From: RGIG3135 sp964477115
GTDB lineage: Bacteria > Actinomycetota > Coriobacteriia > Coriobacteriales > Eggerthellaceae
Length of the DNA stretch: 10,245 nt
NCBI GenBank assembly: GCA_964477115.1
Contig: CAYZCY010000043.1
Coordinates: forward strand, 1-10,245
Direction: 5' to 3'
Part shown: positions 1-7,304 of the stretch, piece after piece
How positions within the stretch are numbered: the first letter of the stretch is position 1
How the letters are laid out: each line of letters starts with the position of its first letter
Notes under the pieces: generated by a model
Told to the model about the DNA's origin: nothing
Seen by the model: only the letters and a program-made list of their open reading frames with translations
The model's database searches: none
Made by a program: the position numbers and the translations under genes

Positions 1-7
1 AGGCACC

Positions 8-15
8 GAGAAGGA
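8..15 (+). promoter_or_regulatory. Ribosome binding site of the M16C peptidase gene
   Basis: The purine-rich string GAGAAGGA ends 7 bases before the ATG at 23. It supports that ATG as the true start even though only 22 upstream bases are visible. The promoter, if separate, lies outside the window. Confidence 0.6.
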
Positions 16-22
16 CGTCACA

Positions 23-2989
23 ATGAACACAAACCCGCACTTCGAAAGCGCACAAGCCCATGAGGACATCGCCGATCTTGCCAAGGCTCACGGATTCACC
101 TTGCAAGGTTTTGAAAGCATCCCGGAAATCGAAGGCGACGCCTTCGTCATGAAGCACGACGCCAGCAAAGCCAGGCTTCTGTACCTCAAAAACAGCGACC
201 CCAACAAAGCCTTCTCCATCAGCTTCAAAACCCCCGCCAGTGATGACACCGGCGTATTCCACATCCTCGAGCACTCCGTGCTGTGCGGATCGGAGAAGTT
301 TCCCGTCAAAGAGCCCTTCGTCAACCTGCTCAAGAGCTCGATGCAGACCTTCCTGAACGCCATGACCTTCCCGGATAAGACGATGTATCCCGTGGCGAGC
401 ACCAACGATCAAGACCTCCTGAACCTCGCCGACGTTTATCTCGATGCCGTGTTCAGGCCCGCCATCTACGAAAAGCGGACGATCTTCGAGCAGGAGGGCT
501 GGCACTACGAGCTTGCTGAAGGCGAAGGCGAAAGACAGGACGAGGCGCCCTGTCTCGTATACAACGGCGTTGTGTTCAACGAGATGAAGGGCGCGCTCTC
601 AGATCCCGAGTCGGTACTCTACGACGCCCTTTCAGCCGCCCTCTTCCCCGACACCTGCTATCGCTTCGAATCGGGCGGCATCCCCAAGGCGATCGTCGAT
701 TTGACCTATGAGAATTACCTCGACACGCACGCGCGCCACTACCGCCCCGACAACAGCTACATTACGCTGTACGGCAACCTGGACATCGACACCTTCCTCA
801 CCTTCCTCGACGAAGACTATTTAAGCCCACTTGCCGCCATCGATCGCGGAGTGCTGGCCGTCAATCCGCTCGAGGTGCAAAAACCCGTATGCGCACTCGG
901 CGCGAAGAAGCTCATGCCAACCGCCGAGGAGAACGCCTCCTGCGCCGTCGGCTACGTTATCGGCCACGCACGCGAGCGCAAGCGCCTCATAGCGGCCGAC
1001 ATCCTGCTCGACGCCATCATGGGATCCAACGAAGCGCCCATGAAGAGAGCCCTCCTTGACGCCGGCATAGCCGCAGACGCCTCTGCCTTCATAGCCGATG
1101 CGGTGGTGCAGCCCTTCGTCGTAGTGCAGCTGCGCGGATTGGAGAAGGGAAGCGCGCCGCAGCTTCGAAAGATCGTCACGGAGCAGGCGCGCAAGCTGGC
1201 CGAAGGCGGTCTTGACCACGAGCTGGTTGAGGCGGCGCTCTCGCATGCCGAGTTCGTCATGCGAGAGAGAAACTTCGGATACGCCGATGGCGTCATGTTG
1301 GCCATGGCGAGCATGTCCGGGTGGCTTTACGGTGACGACCTTGCCTGCGCTTACCTTCGCTATGACGACGCTTTTGCCGAACTGCGCAAAGAACTCGAAG
1401 AGGGCTATTTCGAGCAGCTCGTGAGAGAACTCTTCCTCGACAACGATCATATGGCCGAAGTCGAACTGGTGCCCACCGCCGAGGACGAGGATGCGGCGCT
1501 TTCCGAGCGCCTAGCCAAACTTGCGGCAAACATGAGCGATGAGGACTTCGCTGCCGTTGCGGACGAGGTCGCGGCCCTGCGCGAGGCTCAAGAGAGCCCT
1601 GATTCCCCGGAAGACGTGGCCAAGCTTCCTCAGCTGACTATCTCAGACATCGGCAGCGCACAGGCTGAGCCCGCCTACGCTCTTGAGCCGGATCACCCCC
1701 TGCCCCTGCTGCACCACAGCGCGCAAAAGCACGGCATCAGCTACGCATACCGCTACTTCGACCTCGAGCGTGTAAGCTTCGAAGATCTTCCCTACGTGAG
1801 CATTTTGGCCATGGTGCTCGGCAAACTCGACACAAGGCGCTACTCTGCCGCAAAGCTTGACACCCTCATACAGAGCAAGCTCGGCAACTTCTCGGTTTTC
1901 GTCGAGGTTCATGAATCTGCGGTGGAACGATCGATCGCTCATCCGAAACTGGTCATCAGCACCTCAGCCCTCGAAGACAAGGTTGAGTACCTGGCCGAAT
2001 TCACGCGTGAGATATTTACCGAGACGATGTTTGACTGCCAGGACAAGATCTTCGACATCCTCATGCAGAAAAAGGTCGCCATGGAGCAGGCCTTTGCCAA
2101 CGCTGGAAACACTGCGGCCACAGGACGCGTCTCCTCCTACTACCTGCCCGCCGCCCTCGTGCGCGAGCAACTCGGAGGCGTGGACTTCTACCTGTTCCTC
2201 AAAAAGCTCATAGCCGAATGGGACGTGCGCGCAGACGCGACGACCCGCAAGCTCAACGAACTCGCCAGGCTTATCTTCACCGATGACAACTGCATGCTCA
2301 GCTGGTCGGGCACCGATGAGGCCTTGTCTCGCTTCTGGGCGGCAGGGGCGCTCACCTTAGCCACGTGCGAAGCGGAAAACCGCCTGATCATACCGCAGAC
2401 AATTGCGAAGAACGAAGCTTTCATCGTGCCCACAGACATCACCTATACCGCCATCGGTTTCGACCGCAGGCTGCTTGGTGAGGGCCGCTACACGGGAAGC
2501 TGGCTTGTCGCGTCGCGCGCTCTTTCCTACGACTACCTGTGGAACGAGGTGCGCGTGAAGGGCGGCGCCTACGGCTGCGGATTCCAAACCACGAGGCAGG
2601 GCAACACGCGCTTCTATTCCTTCCGCGACCCCCATATCGACGAAACCATCGGCCGCTTCATGAATGCAGGTAACTGGTTGCGCGCCTTCGACCCGAGCGA
2701 GTCGGAGATGTGCGGATACGTGGTGAGCACCACCGCAAGCTTCGACGCTCCGGTCAAGACTCGCGAGCTGATACGCCGTCAGGATGGGTGCTACCTTGCC
2801 GGCTACACGCCCGAGGACCGCATGCGCATTCGCGACGAGGTGGTGGCCACCACGCCGCAGGACCTGCGAGAACTCGGAGACATCGTGCAGGCGGTAGCGC
2901 AGGCTGCCCCGCGCTGCACCTTTGGCAACCGCGATATCATCTCGGAATCAGAGACGGACTTCACCGTGATCGACCTCTTAAGCTCATAG
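23..2989 (+). CDS. M16C zinc metallopeptidase, presequence protease (PreP/Cym1) type
   Basis: This 988-residue protein is complete and of the usual length for M16C peptidases, single-chain enzymes whose two halves close around unfolded peptides and degrade them. The inverted zinc motif HxxEH is at residues 80-84 (HILEH), inside the typical HILEHSVLCGS context. The probable third zinc ligand is Glu187 in the FNEMKG segment. The C-terminal half keeps the Arg/Tyr pair that contacts substrate, R844 and Y850 in RVKGGAYG. Known family order, assigned by position only, is an N-terminal catalytic half, an M16C-associated linker near the middle, and an inactive structural C-terminal half. There is no signal peptide or membrane segment, so a cytoplasmic role in peptide turnover is inferred. 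A terminator follows, and the next gene has its own leader, so it does not belong to the Suf operon. Family assignment is secure; the physiological substrate is unknown. Confidence 0.95.
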   Translation: MNTNPHFESAQAHEDIADLAKAHGFTLQGFESIPEIEGDAFVMKHDASKARLLYLKNSDPNKAFSISFKTPASDDTGVFHILEHSVLCGSEKFPVKEPFVNLLKSSMQTFLNAMTFPDKTMYPVASTNDQDLLNLADVYLDAVFRPAIYEKRTIFEQEGWHYELAEGEGERQDEAPCLVYNGVVFNEMKGALSDPESVLYDALSAALFPDTCYRFESGGIPKAIVDLTYENYLDTHARHYRPDNSYITLYGNLDIDTFLTFLDEDYLSPLAAIDRGVLAVNPLEVQKPVCALGAKKLMPTAEENASCAVGYVIGHARERKRLIAADILLDAIMGSNEAPMKRALLDAGIAADASAFIADAVVQPFVVVQLRGLEKGSAPQLRKIVTEQARKLAEGGLDHELVEAALSHAEFVMRERNFGYADGVMLAMASMSGWLYGDDLACAYLRYDDAFAELRKELEEGYFEQLVRELFLDNDHMAEVELVPTAEDEDAALSERLAKLAANMSDEDFAAVADEVAALREAQESPDSPEDVAKLPQLTISDIGSAQAEPAYALEPDHPLPLLHHSAQKHGISYAYRYFDLERVSFEDLPYVSILAMVLGKLDTRRYSAAKLDTLIQSKLGNFSVFVEVHESAVERSIAHPKLVISTSALEDKVEYLAEFTREIFTETMFDCQDKIFDILMQKKVAMEQAFANAGNTAATGRVSSYYLPAALVREQLGGVDFYLFLKKLIAEWDVRADATTRKLNELARLIFTDDNCMLSWSGTDEALSRFWAAGALTLATCEAENRLIIPQTIAKNEAFIVPTDITYTAIGFDRRLLGEGRYTGSWLVASRALSYDYLWNEVRVKGGAYGCGFQTTRQGNTRFYSFRDPHIDETIGRFMNAGNWLRAFDPSESEMCGYVVSTTASFDAPVKTRELIRRQDGCYLAGYTPEDRMRIRDEVVATTPQDLRELGDIVQAVAQAAPRCTFGNRDIISESETDFTVIDLLSS

Positions 2990-3076
2990 CGCTCTTTCGC
3001 GCATACGCCGCCCGCGCAAACGCCGACGAAAGCGCGCAAGCTTCGTCAACCCAGCAAGAGAAGCATCCCAAATCAG

Positions 3077-3103
3077 AGCACCTCGCTAAAGTGGCGGGGT
3101 GCT
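3077..3103 (+). terminator. Probable intrinsic terminator after the M16C gene
   Basis: A 10-base-pair stem, with one T-G wobble, pairs 3077-3086 (AGCACCTCGC) with 3094-3103 (GCGGGGTGCT) around a 7-base loop. The following sequence, TTGTTTGATAATT, is T-rich but interrupted, so termination may be incomplete. It lies about 90 bases past the stop codon and separates the peptidase gene from the Suf operon. Confidence 0.7.
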
Positions 3104-3191
3104 TGTTTGATAATTGGCATCTTTTTAGTACCATTTAAGGAAACTCACCTGCACAAGCCCAGTTTGCCAGTGCGATGAGGCTTTTTCGATA

Positions 3192-3197
3192 TACAAT
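3192..3197 (+). promoter_or_regulatory. Candidate -10 element of the Suf operon
   Basis: TACAAT matches the -10 consensus at five of six positions and would start transcription near 3204, just upstream of the nested hairpin. No good -35 lies at 16-18 bases. The nearest, TTGCCA at 3164-3169, is 22 bases from TACAAT, though it is 18 bases from an overlapping, poorer GATATA. The promoter is plausible but weakly supported. The rest of the 2990-3298 gap shows only the terminator and the leader hairpins. Confidence 0.3.
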
Positions 3198-3217
3198 GAT
3201 ACCGATACATGAGGAGT

Positions 3218-3274
3218 TGCAACGCGTTTCAGAATACAAGACGAGCTGGTCCGCAAGGACCGATGCGCGTTGCA
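3218..3274 (+). promoter_or_regulatory. Nested hairpin in the 5' leader of the Suf operon
   Basis: A perfect 9-base-pair outer helix pairs 3218-3226 (TGCAACGCG) with 3266-3274 (CGCGTTGCA). Inside it a second hairpin pairs GGTCC (3248-3252) with GGACC (3257-3261) and is capped by GCAA, a GNRA tetraloop. The left internal side is long (about 21 bases) and the right side about 4 bases. The structure ends 12 bases before the GGAG ribosome binding site of the ATPase gene. It could be a cis-regulatory RNA or a protein-binding leader, for example an iron-sulfur sensing site. It matches no riboswitch class I can name. The pairing is seen directly; the function is inference. Confidence 0.45.
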
Positions 3275-3298
3275 CGTTAGAGAATCGGAGCATTCACC

Positions 3299-4072
3299 AT
3301 GCTGGAACTTAAGAACCTTGTCTTCGAGGTGGCTTCGGGTGAAGGCGGAGAAAAGAAGCGCATCATCGACAACCTGTCGCTTACCATCGCCGATGACCGC
3401 TTCACCGTTATCACCGGCCCCAACGGCGGCGGCAAGTCCACTCTCGCCAAGCTCATCATGGGCATCGAGAAGCCCACTTCCGGCCAGATCATCTTCGACG
3501 GTCAGGATATCACCGACATGCCCATCACCGAGCGTGCTCGCCTGGGCATTGGCTACGGCTTCCAGCAGCCCGCACGCTTCAAAGGCATGAAGGTCAAGAA
3601 ACTGCTCGACATCGCGGCAGGAAAGAGACTTCCCATGCTCTCCTGCAACGAATACCTGTCCAAGGTCGGCCTGTGCTCTGCAAGCTACCTTACCCGTGAA
3701 GTGGACAAAAGCCTCTCGGGCGGCGAAGTGAAGCGCATCGAGATTGCGACCATCCTTGCACGCGACCCGAAGCTCGCCATCTACGACGAACCCGAGGCCG
3801 GTATCGACCTGTGGAGCTTCGACCGCCTGACCGAAACCTTCCGCGACATCCACGAGGCGCGCGACGGCCGCTCCATCGTGATCATCTCCCATCAGGAACG
3901 CCTCATCCGGCTTGCCGACGAAATCGTGCTTTTGCGCGGTGGCACCGTCGCTGAGACTGGTACGCCCGCCGATCTCATGCCCAAGCTCGGCTTTGCCGCC
4001 AAGGGCATCGGCGACTGCCCGCTCACTCAGCCTACCGCGCTGCACCTGACCGAGATTCCCACCACGTGCTAG
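3299..4072 (+). CDS. sufC: SufC-type iron-sulfur assembly ATPase (SmsC-like)
   Basis: This is a 257-residue soluble ABC ATPase that powers the Suf scaffold during iron-sulfur cluster assembly in the cytoplasm. Visible motifs are Walker A GPNGGGKST (40-48), the Q-loop around Q89-Q90 (YGFQQPARF), the signature LSGGE (139-143), Walker B with catalytic Glu (IYDE, 161-164), the D-loop GID (168-170) and the switch His198. The SufC-typical KRIEIA follows the signature. The segment DEPEAGID differs from the DE-(T/S)-DSGLD form of E. coli-type SufC and resembles SufC of clostridia and archaea. There are no membrane segments. GGAG at 3287-3290 lies 8 bases before the ATG, which fixes the start. It is the first gene of a two-gene operon; the scaffold gene begins 40 bases downstream. 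Its exclusive pairing with one short SufB/D protein suggests SmsC of the minimal SUF-like system. Confidence 0.93.
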   Translation: MLELKNLVFEVASGEGGEKKRIIDNLSLTIADDRFTVITGPNGGGKSTLAKLIMGIEKPTSGQIIFDGQDITDMPITERARLGIGYGFQQPARFKGMKVKKLLDIAAGKRLPMLSCNEYLSKVGLCSASYLTREVDKSLSGGEVKRIEIATILARDPKLAIYDEPEAGIDLWSFDRLTETFRDIHEARDGRSIVIISHQERLIRLADEIVLLRGGTVAETGTPADLMPKLGFAAKGIGDCPLTQPTALHLTEIPTTC

Positions 4073-4100
4073 GTCGTAAGGCCAACACGTTCGCATATCA

Positions 4101-4106
4101 AAGGAG
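4101..4106 (+). promoter_or_regulatory. Ribosome binding site of the Suf scaffold gene
   Basis: AAGGAG lies 6 bases before the ATG at 4113. It is a strong site within the 40-base space between the two Suf genes and supports translation of the second gene from a shared transcript. Confidence 0.8.
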
Positions 4107-4112
4107 ACCATC

Positions 4113-5042
4113 ATGGCCGTTGATCTTTCCCCTATCGACGAGAGCCTGCTCGCCGAAATCGCCAATCTGCACGGCATGCCGAAGGGCGCGTTCAACATCC
4201 GCAAAGACGGTAAGCTTCTTCGTCGCTCCTCTTCGGCGTTCATCGACATCGAGACCAAAACTGACAACCCGGGCATCGATATTCGCATCAAACCCGGCAC
4301 CAAGGGCGAAACCGTATACATTCCGGTCATCGTTACCCAATCCGGTCTGAAGGACGTCGTGTACAACACCTTCTACATCGGCGAGGACTGCGACGTGAAG
4401 ATCATCGCTGGCTGCGGCATCCACAACGACAGCCACGACCCGTCCGAGCACGACGGCATCCACAGCTTCTACTGCGGCAAGAACAGCCGCGTCCAATACA
4501 TCGAGAAGCACTACGGGCAAGGCGAGGGCACAGGCGAGCGTATCCTTAACCCTGTAACCAAGGTCTACATGGAGGAGGGCTCTTACTGCGAGATGGAAAT
4601 GGTCCAGCTTCGCGGCGTTACCTCCACCCAGCGCGACACCGACGCCGAGCTCGGCGCGGGCGCCAAGCTGGTCCTGATCGAAAAGCTTCTCACCCACGAC
4701 AAGCAGACCGCCGTCTCCAACATGAAGGTCGTGCTGAAGGGCAAAGATTCCTCCGTTCAGGTGATTTCACGCAGCGTTGCGCAGGACGAATCCATCCAGG
4801 TGTTCAACCCCCTCGTCATCGGCGAAGCAGCCTGCCGCGGACACGTTCAGTGCGACGCAATCCTCATGGGAAACGCCAAGGTCAAGGCCATCCCCGGCAT
4901 CGAAGCCGCCCACGAGGATGCAATGCTCGTACACGAAGCAGCTATCGGCAAGATCGCCGGCGACCAGATCATCAAGCTCATGACGCTTGGCCTGACCGAG
5001 GAAGAAGCCGAACAGGAGATCTTGGAGGACTTCCTTAACTAG
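4113..5042 (+). CDS. sufB: SufB/SufD-family iron-sulfur scaffold (SmsB-like)
   Basis: This 309-residue protein is a short SufB/SufD-family scaffold, well below the 420-500 residues of E. coli SufD and SufB. It has the beta-helix core pattern, including AGCGIHND and HDGIHSFYCGKNSRVQYIEKHYG, the latter very like methanogen proteins of this family. By remembered alignment, GHVQCDAILMG places Cys247 at the position of E. coli SufB Cys405, and the HEA segment places His274 and Glu275 at SufB His433 and Glu434, the residues tied to cluster assembly. The C-terminal helical region (GDQIIKLMTLGLTEEEAEQEIL) is the family's SufC-binding end. What is missing is the long N-terminal domain of SufB, with its Cys-rich motif, and any separate SufD. 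Known SMS scaffolds are thought to work as a homodimer with the ATPase. The gene is the last of the operon. The sufB name is by family; databases may call it SufD. Confidence 0.9.
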   Translation: MAVDLSPIDESLLAEIANLHGMPKGAFNIRKDGKLLRRSSSAFIDIETKTDNPGIDIRIKPGTKGETVYIPVIVTQSGLKDVVYNTFYIGEDCDVKIIAGCGIHNDSHDPSEHDGIHSFYCGKNSRVQYIEKHYGQGEGTGERILNPVTKVYMEEGSYCEMEMVQLRGVTSTQRDTDAELGAGAKLVLIEKLLTHDKQTAVSNMKVVLKGKDSSVQVISRSVAQDESIQVFNPLVIGEAACRGHVQCDAILMGNAKVKAIPGIEAAHEDAMLVHEAAIGKIAGDQIIKLMTLGLTEEEAEQEILEDFLN

Positions 5043-5072
5043 GCGAGAAGCTCTTTTTCGCGTACCGAAGAA

Positions 5073-5106
5073 AAGATCCCGGCTGCCTCAAAGCAACCGG
5101 GATCTT
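5073..5106 (+). terminator. Strong hairpin terminator, probably bidirectional
   Basis: A perfect 10-base-pair stem pairs AAGATCCCGG (5073-5082) with CCGGGATCTT (5097-5106); the 14-base loop contains a further TGC/GCA pairing. On the + strand CTATTTT follows, and on the - strand TTTTCTTC follows. It lies 30 bases after the scaffold stop and 26 bases beyond the stop of the convergent binding-protein gene, so it can serve both. Confidence 0.85.
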
Positions 5107-5132
5107 CTATTTTGCCTATGGGGATTTTTACG

Positions 5133-6098
5133 CTACGGACGATTGGCCGAAGTAGCAGCCGAGGTGTCGGTTGCCGTAGAGCTATCGGAGCTGCCTCCCG
5201 CAAGAGCCGCCTCAGCTTCCGCCTCTTCCTCGGACTGAGTCTCAAGCGGCACGCCGGCCGTAAGCTTCACATCGCTGAGATCAACGGACTTGCCAAGCCA
5301 CTTCATCTCGATGACGCCGATCTCGCCGTTGCCGGAAAGATTCTTGACGGCTTCTCCGACGAGGTTTTGCAACTCGGCATTATCAGCGGAAACGCCAATG
5401 CAATACCCACTCGGGGCAAGCAGCATGGCGGAGATGTACACATCAAGATTCTGGGTGCGCGCCGCGTACAGGCCCACAACCGCATCCGCAGCAACATAGT
5501 CCACTTCGCCCGCAGAAAGGGAGGCGAAGGCGTCGTTGAGCGTGGTGGAGGAAACGAGCACGTCGTCCCCAAATTCATTGGTGATAGCCCAGGCGCTCTT
5601 CGAGGAAATCTGAGCAGCGAAGGTGGAGCCATCACCAGCGGTGGGAACCGCAGCACCTTCTTCAAGGGAGAACAGGGCAATGCCCGTAGGCAGATAGGCA
5701 TCAGACATCCAGAAATCATCATCTGCATCAGCCTTGTCAACACCCATCACGATATCGACCTTGCCCTCCTCCAGTGCGCCGGCAGGATCAGAACCTACGT
5801 CAACGATGGAGACCTTGAGGCCAAACTCATCAGCGAGAGCTGCGGCGAGATCGACATCGATGCCAATGATCTTACCGCTGCTGTTCATGCCAGCCAAAGG
5901 CGGATTGCTCGTATCAACGCCAACGCGAAGAACGCCGTCTTCGCCAATGGTCGGCGCAACCACTACCGGATCCTTGCCCTTAGGCTCATAGGTGGTCTTG
6001 TTAACAAAACCCTCGATGCTGCTGCAGCCCGAAAGCACGAATGCCATGATGAGCGCAACAGCGCTAACGACAACCAAGGAGCGCAAACGCTTTCCCAC
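5133..6098 (-). CDS. Family 3 extracellular solute-binding lipoprotein
   Basis: The product has a lipoprotein signal: a basic start (GKRLRS), a hydrophobic stretch and the lipobox LSGC, with Cys25 of this 321-residue version as the lipid anchor. The mature part begins after a linker with GVLRVGVDTSNPPLAG and carries the SBP_bac_3 signature GIDVDLAAALADEFG, typical of amino-acid-type binding proteins of ABC importers. The C-terminus is an acidic then Ser/Thr/Ala-rich tail (EEEAEAEAALAGG and onward) that looks disordered. No permease or ATPase gene adjoins it, so the transporter partner is elsewhere or the protein is a solo sensor; the ligand is not predictable. The start is GTG at 6098, because GGAGG (6104-6108) lies 5 bases before it. 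An in-frame ATG at 6110 would add four residues but has no ribosome binding site. Family is secure, start fairly so. Confidence 0.88.
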   Translation of the reverse strand: MGKRLRSLVVVSAVALIMAFVLSGCSSIEGFVNKTTYEPKGKDPVVVAPTIGEDGVLRVGVDTSNPPLAGMNSSGKIIGIDVDLAAALADEFGLKVSIVDVGSDPAGALEEGKVDIVMGVDKADADDDFWMSDAYLPTGIALFSLEEGAAVPTAGDGSTFAAQISSKSAWAITNEFGDDVLVSSTTLNDAFASLSAGEVDYVAADAVVGLYAARTQNLDVYISAMLLAPSGYCIGVSADNAELQNLVGEAVKNLSGNGEIGVIEMKWLGKSVDLSDVKLTAGVPLETQSEEEAEAEAALAGGSSDSSTATDTSAATSANRP

Positions 6099-6103
6099 TT
6101 GTT

Positions 6104-6108
6104 CCTCC
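6104..6108 (-). promoter_or_regulatory. Ribosome binding site deciding a GTG start
   Basis: On the - strand GGAGG precedes the GTG at 6098-6096 by 5 bases. It lies inside the codons that would follow the ATG at 6110, and nothing like a ribosome binding site occurs at normal distance upstream of that ATG. It therefore favours the GTG start of the binding-protein gene. Confidence 0.6.
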
Positions 6109-6110
6109 AT

Positions 6111-6509
6111 TACTCGATTTACACAAGGCTTCCCTCGACTGACCTAGTCTTTGCCCCCACACTCGCGCACTGGGGCTTCCGCTTGCGCTTACAACCCTCT
6201 CGCCCGCCGCGAACTCTTGTCGCGGAAATACAGTAAAACGGGCGGTACGACTTACCTCTAGGATACGCCATGCTCACTGCAACGCCGAAACGAGCAGCTT
6301 ACGTGGATCCTTTTGACCGCATCTGCCATGGACTAGGGGTTTAACCCCCGCAACTACAGACCCGAAAGAAGCATTCTTAAGTGTATCAGAAAGAGGGAGG
6401 CATTGAACTAAAAGTGGGGCAAGCTCGGAATCAGTTCATACTCCGCGGGGTACAAAGCCGGGACTCTTTTGGGACAAATTGGCGCATACGCCCCTCTACA
6501 TTCGAAACC
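6111..6509. other. Intergenic region between divergent binding-protein and comF genes
   Basis: About 400 bases carry no gene I can support. Two short perfect dyads are visible: CCGCGA (6207-6212) with TCGCGG (6220-6225) around a 7-base loop, and GGGGTT (6336-6341) with AACCCC (6343-6348) around a single T. No convincing -35/-10 pair was found on either strand, although promoters for both divergent genes must lie here. The frame of comF stays open back to a GTG at 6381, but the upstream codons do not resemble ComF proteins. Confidence 0.5.
6336..6348. repeat. Short palindrome GGGGTTTAACCCC upstream of comF
   Basis: Two perfect 6-base arms surround one central base. The compact symmetry looks more like a dimeric protein-binding site than an RNA hairpin, as the loop would be too small. 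It lies about 160 bases before the chosen comF start. It may be an operator; chance is also possible. Confidence 0.35.
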
Positions 6510-7289
6510 ATGAGCAAAACGACCGCACATAGCATCAAAAAGAGCCCCGAACAAAAGACCAGCATCAAGCAGGCGCAGGATGCCGCAAGACTGCTTCTGG
6601 GCATCTTCGAAGAAGCTCTCTGGCCCACTCGCTGCGCCATATGCGACGAACCCGATTACCTTCTGTGCCCAAGCTGTCAAAGAAAGCTTCCCTACATCGA
6701 TTCCTGCAGGGCCTGCAAACGCTGCGGCGCGCCTTTCGGAGCAGTGCAGTGCAGCGAATGCAATCCCGTTATGCTCGAAGGCTTGGGGCTCACAAGCCTT
6801 CCCTGCACAGCTGCGGCAAGCGCTGTGATGCTTGACGACAACGCACGACGCATCGTTTCGGTCTACAAGGACTCAGGCGAGAGAAGATTGGCGCGCGTTA
6901 TCGCCGAGATCATGTGCAATTACGCAGACCCCGCCTGGCTGGGCGATCCCCTAATCTTAAGCTATCTGCCCGCCTCACCTACCGCCTTTAAGCGCCGTGG
7001 CTTCGATCATGCCGAACTCATCGCGCATGAAGCCTCTCGAATCTTGAGAACACCCTGCGCAATGCTGCTCGACAGGCCAAAGACCCTCGATCAACGCGCT
7101 CTTTCGAGGAAGGACAGAGCTCAAAACATGGAAAAAGCGATGAAGGTACGCGCAGATGCGAAGATACCCCAGCGTGTGCTGCTCGTTGACGATGTGTACA
7201 CAACGGGGTCGAGCCTTTATGCCGCATCGAAGGCTCTGAGCTCAGCCGGGGCCGAGGAGGTCTTCTGCCTCACCTTCGCACGCGCCTAA
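6510..7289 (+). CDS. comF: ComF family phosphoribosyltransferase-like protein
   Basis: This 259-residue protein has the two parts of ComF proteins. The N-terminal zinc-binding part has C42-x2-C45 with C53-x2-C56, then C69-x2-C72 and C81-x2-C84. The type I phosphoribosyltransferase-like part has RRGFDHAELIA (162-172), the conserved DQRALSRKDRAQN segment, and the PRPP loop VLLVDDVYTTGSS (213-225). In competent bacteria ComF is a cytoplasmic factor needed for DNA uptake or for processing incoming single strands. It also occurs widely in non-competent species, so the role here is not proven. No other competence gene adjoins it. The ATG at 6510 gives the normal family length, but no clear ribosome binding site precedes it. 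A longer version from GTG 6381 (302 residues) cannot be excluded; its extra residues match nothing I recognise. The gene converges on the glycosyltransferase gene with only 15 bases between. Confidence 0.85.
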   Translation: MSKTTAHSIKKSPEQKTSIKQAQDAARLLLGIFEEALWPTRCAICDEPDYLLCPSCQRKLPYIDSCRACKRCGAPFGAVQCSECNPVMLEGLGLTSLPCTAAASAVMLDDNARRIVSVYKDSGERRLARVIAEIMCNYADPAWLGDPLILSYLPASPTAFKRRGFDHAELIAHEASRILRTPCAMLLDRPKTLDQRALSRKDRAQNMEKAMKVRADAKIPQRVLLVDDVYTTGSSLYAASKALSSAGAEEVFCLTFARA

Positions 7290-7304
7290 AAAGCCGCAAA
7301 GAAG

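Noticed and set aside
3125..4369. Long antisense reading frame (414 codons) opposite the Suf genes
   Set aside because: It mirrors the codon bias of two clearly recognised genes on the + strand, has no recognisable motif, and spans an intergenic leader.
5112..6236. Long + strand frame (374 codons) opposite the binding lipoprotein
   Set aside because: The - strand product has a signal peptide, lipobox and family signature; the + frame is Arg/His-rich shadow sequence.
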